Shown here: piece after piece, positions 18,339 to 26,908 of the stretch
Numbering within the stretch: position 1 is the first letter of the stretch
How the letters are laid out: every line of letters begins with the position of its first letter
DNA from: Planctomycetota bacterium
GTDB taxonomy: Bacteria; Planctomycetota; UBA1135; GCA-002686595
Direction of reading: 5' to 3'
DNA: 64,000 nt
Assembly (NCBI GenBank): GCA_014237855.1
Contig: JABACD010000002.1
Location: forward strand, 62,001 to 126,000
Notes under the pieces: model-generated
What the model was told of the DNA's origin: nothing
What the model saw: only the letters and a program-made list of their open reading frames with translations
The model's database searches: none
Translations under genes and position numbers: made by a program

Positions 18339-18584
18339 TCACATTCTAATTGAACCTCCCGTGCCGCGTTGCCCGCGGAGAGAATTCGCAGGGTTTATGT
18401 GTGGCGGCCCTGTCGATTCGCGCCGCTTATTCGTGCGAGCTTGCGATCCCCGCGGAGTTTCTCGAGGGGACTCGGTGGGGGAGCTTCCGGACGAAGGCTT
18501 CCATTCCGGCTCCGGGTAGGATGACGCGATGCAGCCATCGGGCGTCCCTGAGATCTCCCTGCCGCGTCCAGTCTTGTAGTTCTC

Positions 18585-19556
18585 ATGAGCTCCAGAGCTG
18601 TGCCTGATGCATGGAGTGCCGAGGTGCAGTCCCGGCTCGTCCACGTGATCAAGCGAGGACTGAGGCGGGCGGAACCAACGGCCAATGTGGTCAGGCAAGC
18701 TGGCGGCGAGTCCCTCTTCGACGGCTCCTATGACTGGCACTCGAATCTCATGGCGCACTGGGTGCTTCTGACCCATGCGCGCCTCGAAGGTGACCAGGAG
18801 CTGGCACGCTGGGTGCTCGAGCCTCTTTCCGATGGCGCCCTGCTTCACGAGCAGCAGAGGCTGAGGAGTGTCGACACCGCTCATCTCTCGACCTTTCCCT
18901 ACGATCAAGCCTGGTTGCTGATGCTCTTGGCCGAGCTAGGCCGTCACCGCGAGCTCGCCAGGGAGGTCCAGGAGTTCCAGCTCGAGGTCGAGACCAGGCT
19001 CATCGACTGGTTGACAGAGGCCAGCTTCCCAGAAAACGACAATCCGGCTGTGCTGGATGGTCGGCGAATCATCGGTTGGTATCGGTCCTGGGCTTTCACC
19101 TGGTACCAGGTTCGGCGCGCGGGGCCCTGCGGCACCAACGCGCTGGAGAGGCTGGATCGCCTTCGAAGGGAGCGGGTGGACCCCATTCGCAGCTCTCTTC
19201 TCGAGGTTGTAGACCCCTTCCCCTTCGAGTTCCTGTGGGTTCCGACCCTGGCGTACTTGATCGACGATCTCGAAGCCTTTGAGCCGCCTCTTGCGCCCTA
19301 CGACCTCGGGGACCTGCCCCCCTTACCGGAGGAGGTGGATCTCTCGACCACGCACTTGCTCGGCGTCCATATCTCGAGGCTCTGGCCACTGGCCATCGCA
19401 TCCAGAAGCGAGGGAGCTCTCCGCACACGGCTCCATGAGCAGCTTGCCCTCTATCTGGAGCGAGAGGACCTCTGGGATGGCGACTTCAAGGTGGTCTCTC
19501 ACTGGATCCCGCAGTACCTCTGGATCGCTCTCTGGCTTGCAGGGAAGGAGCGCTAG
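18585..19556 (+). CDS. DUF2891-like protein
   Basis: 323 residues, mainly helical, with FDGSYDWHSNLMAHWVLL near residue 45 and SHWIPQYLWIALW at the C-terminus. Together these resemble DUF2891, a family of unknown function with an alpha/alpha-toroid look. Note SYDWHS, a likely active-site segment. No signal peptide. It is the first gene of a plus-strand run continuing into an oxidoreductase, isomerase and transporter set, though the 100-base gap before the next gene may contain its own promoter. The family assignment is from memory of the motif, not a search. Confidence 0.65.
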   Translation: MSSRAVPDAWSAEVQSRLVHVIKRGLRRAEPTANVVRQAGGESLFDGSYDWHSNLMAHWVLLTHARLEGDQELARWVLEPLSDGALLHEQQRLRSVDTAHLSTFPYDQAWLLMLLAELGRHRELAREVQEFQLEVETRLIDWLTEASFPENDNPAVLDGRRIIGWYRSWAFTWYQVRRAGPCGTNALERLDRLRRERVDPIRSSLLEVVDPFPFEFLWVPTLAYLIDDLEAFEPPLAPYDLGDLPPLPEEVDLSTTHLLGVHISRLWPLAIASRSEGALRTRLHEQLALYLEREDLWDGDFKVVSHWIPQYLWIALWLAGKER

Positions 19557-19656
19557 AGCTCATTTCGGTGGCCGGAGGGACATTCCACCGGCTCGATCCA
19601 CCGGGGCAGGCATCGAGCGGTGGTGCCTGCGGGTTCCCGTCGATAACCTGTGCGCC

Positions 19657-20805
19657 ATGGCGAGGAACATCAATTGTGCACTTATCGGACAGGCCTTCAT
19701 GGGCCGCGCTCACTCGAACGCCTACAGGCAGGTGGCGCGATTCTTCGACCTCCCCGTTGAACCCATCATGCACTCGATCGCGGGACGCAATGGTGAGACG
19801 CTCCCCGGCTTCGCACGTGCTCAAGGGTGGCAGAACTGGACGACGAACTGGCGTGACTACATCGACGATCCGGAGATCGACCTGGTCGATGTCTCGACGC
19901 CGAATGACGTCCATCGTGAGATGTCGATCGCGTTACTGGAAGCTGGCAAGAACGTGGCCTGTGAGAAGCCCCTGGCGAGCACCCTCGACGAGGCACGCGA
20001 GATGCGTGATGCGGCCAAGAAGGCCAAGCAGGCCAAGACCTTCGTCTGGTTCAACTATCGCCGCTCACCGGCGATTGCGACAGCCTGGAAGATGCTTCGA
20101 AAGAAGCGACTAGGACAGATCTATCATGTGCGTGCGAGCTACTTGCAGAGCTGGGGAGGGCCGGATACTCCACTGCTCTGGCGCTTTCAGAAGAAGCACG
20201 CCGGTACAGGTGCCCACGGCGACCTCAATGCACACATCGTCGATCTGGCACGCTTCCTCGTCGGTGAGGAGATCACCGAGATCCACGGAGCCATCGAGCG
20301 GACCTTCATCAAGCAGCGCGTGAAGCCCGGGACGAAGAAGAAGGGACGAAGCGATGTGGATGACGCCGTTCTCTTCCTTGCCAGTTTCAAGGGCGGCGCA
20401 ACCGCATCCTTCGAGGCCACCCGACTGGCGGGCGGGCACCTGAACGACAACACCATCGAGATCAATGGGGAGAAGGGCTCACTCAAGTGGAACCTGGAGA
20501 ACCTGAACGAGCTCTGGTTTCACGACAACACCGATGCACCGGCTGAACAGGGCTGGCGCAGGATCATGGCGACCAGTGGCGAGAACCACCCCTACTATCA
20601 CGCCTGGTGGCCCGATGGTCACATCATCGGCTACGAGCACACCTTCACGAATGAACTCGCGGATATCCTGATGGTGCTTGGCCGCAAGAAGCCGACCATC
20701 CCCCTTCCCGATTTCGAGGACGCCTACCAAACCCAGCGGGTGCTCGAGGCTGCCCTGATCTCTGCCCGTGAGCGCTGCGCGATCAAGCTCGGCAGCGTCA
20801 AGTAG
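19657..20805 (+). CDS. Gfo/Idh/MocA family NAD-dependent oxidoreductase
   Basis: 382 residues. The start is ATG 19657; upstream in-frame sequence is Arg/Ser-rich shadow. Rossmann motif ALIGQAFMGRAHSNAY at the N-terminus, EKPLA motif (ACEKPLASTLDEA) near residue 107, and a C-terminal half with the sheet-rich substrate domain (GGPDTPLLWRFQKKHAG, GDLNAHIVDLARFL). The family oxidises sugar or cyclitol hydroxyls, often to 3-keto sugars. Neighbours (isomerase, NHS/MFS transporter, DUF1080) support a sugar or cyclitol catabolic role. Confidence 0.92.
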   Translation: MARNINCALIGQAFMGRAHSNAYRQVARFFDLPVEPIMHSIAGRNGETLPGFARAQGWQNWTTNWRDYIDDPEIDLVDVSTPNDVHREMSIALLEAGKNVACEKPLASTLDEAREMRDAAKKAKQAKTFVWFNYRRSPAIATAWKMLRKKRLGQIYHVRASYLQSWGGPDTPLLWRFQKKHAGTGAHGDLNAHIVDLARFLVGEEITEIHGAIERTFIKQRVKPGTKKKGRSDVDDAVLFLASFKGGATASFEATRLAGGHLNDNTIEINGEKGSLKWNLENLNELWFHDNTDAPAEQGWRRIMATSGENHPYYHAWWPDGHIIGYEHTFTNELADILMVLGRKKPTIPLPDFEDAYQTQRVLEAALISARERCAIKLGSVK

Positions 20806-20847
20806 CCCGCCCCTCATCGATTCACCTCTCGACTCCCGGAGACCGAA

Positions 20848-21894
20848 ATGACCCGCCCTGTTTGCCTCTTCACCGGACAGTGGGCTGACCTCCCGCTGGA
20901 AACTCTCGCCAAGCAAGCCAAGGGGCTAGGCTACGAAGGCCTCGAGCTGGCCGTCTGGGGCGACCACTTCGACGTGGATGCCGCGGAGAATGATGATTCG
21001 TACTGCGAACGTCACTGGAACCTACTTGGTGAGGCGGGCCTCGATGCCTACGCGATCTCGACACACCTGGTCGGCCAGGCGACCTGTGACCGAATCGATG
21101 ATCGCCACAAGTCGATCCTGAGCTCAAGGATCTGGGGAGACGGTAACCCGGCGGGTGTGCGTGCGCGAGCAGTGGAGGAGCTGCAGAAGACGGCGAGAGC
21201 GGCGCGGCGCTTCTTCGACAAGGCCCCGGACAAGGTCCGCAAGCGAATTGATGCTTGTGGGGGCCGAGTCGTCGTCAATGGCTTCACGGGTAGCCCGATC
21301 TGGCACCTGCTGTACAGCTTTCCGCCGGCCTCTCCAGTGCAAATTGAAGAGGGCTACGCGGAGTTCGCCACGGTCTGGCGCCCCATCCTGGATGTCTTCG
21401 AGGAGCAGGGCGTGTTCTTCGCACTTGAGGTTCATCCCACGGAGATCGCCTTTGATGTGGCCACCTCCCGGCGAACTCTCGAGGCAATCGACCATCACCC
21501 GAACTTCGGATTCAATTTCGATCCCTCACACTTCGGCTACCAAGGAGTCGACTACCTGGGATTCCTTCGTGAGTTCGGCGACCTGATCTTCAACGTGCAC
21601 GTGAAAGATGTCTGGTGGTCGGATGCGCCGACTCCGATCGGTGTCTTCGGCGGCCACAGCGACTTCGGTACCGATGGACGATTCTGGGACTTCCGTTCTC
21701 CTGGACACGGGCGAATCGACTTCGAGGGCATCATCCGCCTCCTGAACCACGCGAACTATCAGGGGCCGCTGACTGTCGAGTGGGAGGATCCAATGATGAA
21801 TCGTGAACACGGAGCGAGGGAGGCAGCTGAGTTCGTCAAGAAGCTCGACTTTGCTCAATCTGGCGTCGCCTTCGATGCAGCCTTCTCCGAGTAG
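20848..21894 (+). CDS. Sugar phosphate isomerase/epimerase-like TIM barrel protein
   Basis: 348 residues. AP-endonuclease-2/xylose-isomerase-like barrel: [17 protein letters not shown] (strand 1-2), [11 protein letters not shown] (metal Glu/His), [10 protein letters not shown] (Asp/His), NVHVKDVW (His/Lys), and [12 protein letters not shown] at the C-terminus (Glu). These supply the four-ligand divalent metal site of the family. It lies 42 bases after the oxidoreductase and probably isomerises or epimerises the same substrate. Confidence 0.92.
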   Translation: MTRPVCLFTGQWADLPLETLAKQAKGLGYEGLELAVWGDHFDVDAAENDDSYCERHWNLLGEAGLDAYAISTHLVGQATCDRIDDRHKSILSSRIWGDGNPAGVRARAVEELQKTARAARRFFDKAPDKVRKRIDACGGRVVVNGFTGSPIWHLLYSFPPASPVQIEEGYAEFATVWRPILDVFEEQGVFFALEVHPTEIAFDVATSRRTLEAIDHHPNFGFNFDPSHFGYQGVDYLGFLREFGDLIFNVHVKDVWWSDAPTPIGVFGGHSDFGTDGRFWDFRSPGHGRIDFEGIIRLLNHANYQGPLTVEWEDPMMNREHGAREAAEFVKKLDFAQSGVAFDAAFSE

Positions 21895-21929
21895 CCCGAT
21901 CTCCTAGCACCAAGCCAACCCCAAGAAAA

Positions 21930-23240
21930 ATGACGGATAGCAAGACAACCGCACCCCCCCTGAGCCTGGGCCTGGGAACCAAGCTGTCCGTGATGATGTT
22001 CTTGCAGTACGCAATCTGGGGGGCCTGGCTCCCCTTCTTGTGGGACTTCTTGAGTCGCTATCGGGAGATGGATGGCGGCGAGATCGGGACGATGTTTGCT
22101 GCCGGAGCCGTTGGAGCCATCATCGGTCCCTTCGTTGCCGGGCAGGTCGCAGACCGCTACTTCTCGACCGAGAAGTTCCTCGGGTTCAGTCACTTGATCG
22201 GAGCTGTCCTGATCTGGCAGCTGGCAAGCATCGAGAGCTACTGGGGGTTCCTGATCTTCTCGTTGGTCTACGGACTGGTGTACTCGCCAACGCTGGCGCT
22301 GACCAACTCCCTGGCGTTCCATCATCTGCCTGATCGGGATCGTGACTTTGGGCGGGTCCGACTCTTCGGGACCCTGGGTTGGATTGTTGTGGGGCTTGGC
22401 ATGGGCCATTGGCTGGCCTCCGCTCATCAGCCATCAGGACTTGGCGAGAGCGAGGCCCTGCTGGCGCTTGCACAGGGCAAGGCTGACGCCTTTCGGCTCA
22501 GCGCCATTATCGGAGTGGTGATGGGAGTCTTCTGCTTCTTCCTTCCACACACGCCGCCGAAGAAGGCCTATAACAATGCGACCTTTGAGGCAATCGGTGA
22601 GGTCATGGTCCAGCCGCTGATCACACTCTTCTTGATCGCGGTTCCGGTGAGCTGTATTCATCAGTTCTACTTCGTGCACACCGACCCCTTCCTGTCTGCC
22701 AAGCAGCTGGCAGCACCGGCCTGGACGAAGGCGATCTTCGGCGCTGGAGGAGGAGGGCTGATGACTGTCGGCCAGATGTCTGAGCTCGTTGTTCTGGCCA
22801 TCATTCCCTTTCTGGCCAAGTCCATCTCACGCAAGGGCCTGCTTGCTATCGGGCTGATTGCCTACGCGGGGAGGATGGCGCTGTTCACCTACGTGGACTC
22901 GATCCCGATGCCGACCATGGTGACCTTGCTCTCGGGAGTGGCACTCCACGGGCTTTGCTTCGGCTGCTTCATCTTTGTGGCCTTCATGATTGTCGACGAG
23001 GAGACCAGTGCCGATGTCCGCGCAAGCGCACAAAACCTGTTCAACCTCGTTATCATTGGCATCGGCGTCATTGTGGGTAGCAAGATCGCCGGGTGGGTCG
23101 CGGAGTGGGCGACGGTTGATGGACAGATGGACTTCTCGCGACTGTTCAGCGTGCCCATGTGGAGTTCGCTGGCCTGCTTGATCGCACTCATACTCTTCTA
23201 CCCATCCAGGTCCGCTGATCGTGGCGGCCAGACCGCTTGA
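21930..23240 (+). CDS. MFS transporter, nucleoside:H+ symporter (NHS) type
   Basis: 436 residues with about twelve hydrophobic segments. The N-terminus matches the NHS subgroup (MMFLQYAIWGAWLPFLW, VAGQVADRYFSTEKFLG, RVRLFGTLGWIVVGL). In Planctomycetes this subgroup usually sits with sugar oxidoreductases rather than nucleoside genes, so here it likely imports the sugar or cyclitol handled by the two preceding enzymes; the substrate is not proven. The next lipoprotein frame begins at its stop. Confidence 0.88.
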   Translation: MTDSKTTAPPLSLGLGTKLSVMMFLQYAIWGAWLPFLWDFLSRYREMDGGEIGTMFAAGAVGAIIGPFVAGQVADRYFSTEKFLGFSHLIGAVLIWQLASIESYWGFLIFSLVYGLVYSPTLALTNSLAFHHLPDRDRDFGRVRLFGTLGWIVVGLGMGHWLASAHQPSGLGESEALLALAQGKADAFRLSAIIGVVMGVFCFFLPHTPPKKAYNNATFEAIGEVMVQPLITLFLIAVPVSCIHQFYFVHTDPFLSAKQLAAPAWTKAIFGAGGGGLMTVGQMSELVVLAIIPFLAKSISRKGLLAIGLIAYAGRMALFTYVDSIPMPTMVTLLSGVALHGLCFGCFIFVAFMIVDEETSADVRASAQNLFNLVIIGIGVIVGSKIAGWVAEWATVDGQMDFSRLFSVPMWSSLACLIALILFYPSRSADRGGQTA

Positions 23241-23287
23241 CAGAATCTGCAAGCATCCAACTTCTCCCTAGCTCCAGCACCCCACCG

Positions 23288-24004
23288 ATGAAAACCTCTC
23301 AAGCCCTGATCGTCGCTGCCTCCGCTCTCTTTCTCGCGGCCTGCAACTCCACGCCCTGCTGTAGTGGCTGCGAGGAAAGCGATGTGTGTCTCGTCGAGGA
23401 GTCAGAGGCCGCGTCCTGGCAAGACCTCTTCGATGGCGAGTCGACAGCCGGTTGGGTCAACTACAACCAGGACACGATCTCGGATGGTTGGCAGGTGGTT
23501 GACGGTGAGCTGACCATGACCGGTAGCGGGGGAGACATCGTCACCGAGCAGGTCTTTGGCGACTTCGAGCTGATGCTTGATTGGAAGATCGCAGAGAACG
23601 GAAACAGCGGAATTTTCTTCAACGTGCTCGATGGCCAGGATGCTGTCTGGCGCACGGGTATCGAGATGCAGGTGCTGGACAACGAGAGGCACTACGACGG
23701 CAAGAATCCGTTCACGAGTGCTGGGTCCTGCTACGCCTTGTATGAGCCGGTAAGTGATGTCACCAAGAAGCCTGGGGAGTGGAACTCAGTCCGTATCGTC
23801 CACCAGGATTCTCATGTCGAGCACTGGCTCAATGGCACCCTTGTCTGCGAGTACACGATCGGCAGCGATGAGTGGAACCAGCTGGTCTCCGAGAGCAAGT
23901 TCAATGAGATGCCCCTGTTTGGGAAGTCAGCTCAAGGTCGGATTGCCCTGCAGGATCATGGAGACCTGGTCGCCTACAGGAACATCCGAATTCGTGAGAT
24001 CTAG
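23288..24004 (+). CDS. DUF1080 (3-keto-disaccharide hydrolase type) lipoprotein
   Basis: 238 residues from ATG 23288, chosen because it begins a lipoprotein signal (LFLAAC, lipidated C19). The mature N-terminus is Cys-rich (CCSGCEESDVC), possibly forming disulfides. The DUF1080 concanavalin-like domain (~45-237) has LFDGESTAGW, FGDFELMLDWKI, NGNSGIFFNV and GRIALQDHGD. The family includes extracellular 3-keto-glucoside hydrolases, matching the preceding Gfo/Idh-type oxidoreductase and transporter. It is the last gene before a strong terminator. Confidence 0.92.
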   Translation: MKTSQALIVAASALFLAACNSTPCCSGCEESDVCLVEESEAASWQDLFDGESTAGWVNYNQDTISDGWQVVDGELTMTGSGGDIVTEQVFGDFELMLDWKIAENGNSGIFFNVLDGQDAVWRTGIEMQVLDNERHYDGKNPFTSAGSCYALYEPVSDVTKKPGEWNSVRIVHQDSHVEHWLNGTLVCEYTIGSDEWNQLVSESKFNEMPLFGKSAQGRIALQDHGDLVAYRNIRIREI

Positions 24005-24048
24005 CCGCGCTGTGACTCTCCCCCAGGGGGGCGGGGTCGGAACGCGAG

Positions 24049-24095
24049 CAATGAAGAGAGGCCGGGCAATCCAGTTGCCCGGCCTCTCTTCATTG
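24049..24095. terminator. Perfect 21-bp hairpin between convergent operons
   Basis: Arms beginning caatgaagagaggccggg and the exact complement enclose a 5-nt loop (tccag). It lies between the DUF1080 gene (plus) and the formate dehydrogenase operon end (minus) and can serve both. No long T tract. Confidence 0.75.
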
Positions 24096-24115
24096 GGTGG
24101 AGCTCGCGGACTTGG

Positions 24116-26908
24116 TCACTCGCGATAGTAAGAGCCGGGGTAGAAGGCCTCTTGCCCTTCGCCCTTGGGGGCTAACTCGCTGGTGACCCTCCGGACCTCG
24201 GCCGCACAGACCTTGTACTCTGCGGTCCCGGTGACCTCATCGCCCTCGTCCACCGTGAGCAGGTTTGCGCGTGCCTCGCCGAAGTGAAATGGCATCCAGA
24301 TGCATCCGCGCTGAACCTGCTTCGAGATCAGCGCGCGGCAACGAATCTTGCCTCGGCGGGTGAGGACATCAACCCAGTCACCATCTTCAATGCTACGGCG
24401 GCCAGCATCTCGTGGATGCAGCTCGATGTAGGCCTCGGGCTGCTTGACCGGAAGGCCAGCTGCGCGGCGTGTCTGTGTGGCGGCGTTGTAGTGATACAGG
24501 GTGCGGCCAGTAGAGAGGACCAGCGGGTATTCATCGTCAGCGAGTTCCTTGGAGGGACGGTACTCGACCGGCTCAAACAGCCCCTTTCCGCGAAGGATTC
24601 CCCCTTCATGTAGATAGGTCGTACCGGCCGAGTCATCGTCGGAGCAGGGCCACTGAATGCCGTGGCCGAGCTCCTCGATCCGCTCGTAGCTGATCCCGGC
24701 AAACTTGGGTGCGTGCCGAGCCATCTCAGCGAAGATGTCCCTGGGTCCCTCATGCTTGAAGCTTGCGCCAGCGGCTCGAGCGAGGTCGAGCAGGATCTCC
24801 CAGTCAGCGCGGGCCTGTCCCGGTGGCTCGACCGCCTTGCGGACACGTTGCATGCGACGTTCGGAGTTGACGAAGACTCCGTCCTTCTCCGCGAAGCACG
24901 CCGCCGGGAAGATCACATCCGCAAAACGGGTGGTCTCATTCGGGAAGATGTCCTGCAGGACCAGGAAGTCGACCTTGTTGAGCCCCTCCTCGAGACGACT
25001 GACGTTGGGCTCGGAGATGACGATGTCCTCACCCATGACAAAGAGTCCCCGGATGCTCTTTCCGGTCTCCTTCATCATCTCGTTGAGGTTCAGCCCGGGT
25101 TCCGGAGAGAGGGGCACACCCCAGGCATCCTCGTACTTGGCCTGGACCTCAGGGTCGTCGACCCGCTGATATCCCGGGTAGAAGATCGGCGTCGCGCCGG
25201 TGTCGTTCGCACCCTGGACATTGTTTTGCCCCCGCAGAGGGTTGAGCCCCATGGAGGCGTCACCGAGATGGCCTGTCATCAGCACCAGGTTCGAGAGTGC
25301 ATAGACGTTGTCCGTCCCGTGGCTGTGCTCGGTGATGCCGAGTGTGTAGCAAATGGCCGCCTTGCGAGTCTTCGCATACTCGAGGGCTGTCTCGCGGATC
25401 TCGGCAGCCGGAACACCAGTGACCCTCTCGGCCTCTTCGGGGGTGTATTTCGCCAGAACCTCTGGCAACGCCTCGAAGCCTTCGGTGTTCTGAGCGATGA
25501 ATTCCTCGTCTACCAGGCCCTCGGTGAGGATCACGTTTGCCATGGCATTGAGCAGCCAGACGTCCGTGCCAGGCTTCAGTTTCAGGTGCCAATTGGCAAT
25601 GGTGGAGAGCCAGATCGAGCGCGGGTCGGCAACGATGAGCTTGGCGCCACGCTTGACGGCTTGCTTCATCTCCATACCGATGATCGGGTGAGCCTCGGTG
25701 GTGTTGGAGCCGATGACGAACAGGAGGTCCGCATCGCGTATCTCGCCGATCGAATTCGTCATCGCGCCCGCACCAAAAGTCGCGACCAGACCGGCCACGG
25801 TGGGAGCGTGTCATGTTGCCGCGCATTGATGCACGTTGTTGGTGCCAAAGGCCACCCTGGCCATCTTCTGCACCAGGTAGTTCTCCTCGGCAGTGCAGCG
25901 TGACGACGATACGAAGGCCAAGGCGTCCTTTCCGTGGTCCTGCTGGACCCTCAAGAGTCCCTTGGCCGCAAACTCGAGAGCTTCCTCCCAGCTTGCCTCG
26001 TGCAGCTCACCGTCCTCGCGCCGAATGAGGGGAACCTTCAGGCGGTCGGGGTGATCAACGAAGTCGTAGGCGAAGCGCCCTTTCACGCACAGGTTTCCGT
26101 CCGAGGGTGGGGTGCCCGGCGGAGGACTGGTGATCTTGACCACCTGCCCCTTGCCATCGGAGGCCTGCGTGTCGACGTTCAGGTCCATCTGGCAGCCAAC
26201 GCCACAGTAATTGCAGGTAGTGCGGACCTTCTGCAGTTCTCTCTCGGGCGGCGCCCCTGCTGTCAGTGGCATCTTCTCGGCCATCGCGCCCGTTGGGCAG
26301 ACTGCCACGCAGCCACCGCACAGCTCGCAGGTGGTGTCGAAGAGCCCTTCGCTGTCCACGGTGGAAATCGTCGTTGCCGCGCCGCGACCAGCGAGTGTGA
26401 TGGCATTGACCCCTTCGACCTCGTCGCAATAACGCGTACACCGCGCACACGCGATGCAGCGATCCTCGCGGAACTGAATGTAGGGATTGACGTCCTCGGA
26501 GCGCCCGGCACGAGTCAGCGGAATTGGCGTCCAGTCCGTGGGCGCCTCGTAGTTAGCGGCCATTGCGTGCAGCTCGCAGGGTGCGCCGTCCTCGCAGTCC
26601 GAGCGGCCCGCAGGGTGGTCCGTCAGGTACAGACCGAGCAGGAGACGCCTGTGCTTGTCGATTCGCTCGTTGGCGGTTGTGACCTTCTGCCCGTCGGAGG
26701 CAGGTGTGCGGCATGCGGGGACCATGCGTCTGACGCCCTCCACCTCGACCAAGCAGGTGCGACAGGCACCCGCAGGCGCCAGGCGTTCGTCATGGCAGAG
26801 TGTCGGGACATGACGTCCGAGGCGGTTGGAGACGTCGAGCAGGGTCTCCCCCTGCCCGAACTCGACCTTCACTCCATCGACGGTTACTTCACCTGTCTTC
26901 GCGATCAC
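24116..26908 (-). CDS. fdhA: Selenocysteine-containing formate dehydrogenase alpha subunit (in-frame UGA = Sec366)
   Basis: One 930-residue gene read through a TGA at 25811-25813. N-terminal half: [2Fe-2S] domain (C38, C49, C52, C66), NuoG-type His/Cys segment (H98, C105, C111), two ferredoxin clusters (C151/154/157/161 and C194/197/200/204), and the bis-MGD Fe4S4 motif (C232, C235, C239, C274). Then TNNVHQCAAT-U-HAPTVAGL, which aligns with E. coli FdhF U140-H141. The second half continues in frame as the molybdopterin domains (GSNTTEAHPIIG, LRGQNNVQGANDTGA, FFNE-type loop, C-terminal DWVDVLTRRG). It catalyses formate to CO2 at a Mo/W centre. It overlaps the beta gene by four bases. Sec machinery (selA/B/C/D) is not in the window. 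Confidence 0.93.
25782..25813 (-). promoter_or_regulatory. UGA Sec codon and candidate bacterial SECIS of fdhA
   Basis: The TGA (25811-25813) is followed 12 nt later by a 6-bp stem gtggcc/ggtcgc (two G-U pairs) closing a GGUCU loop at 25788-25792. E. coli fdhF has the same GGUCU loop at nearly the same distance, recognised by SelB. Confidence 0.85.

Noticed and set aside
25799..25813. Two separate genes (560 and 365 residues) for formate dehydrogenase
   Set aside because: The frames are identical and separated only by a TGA at the catalytic Sec position with a SECIS-like hairpin; one selenoprotein is the better reading.
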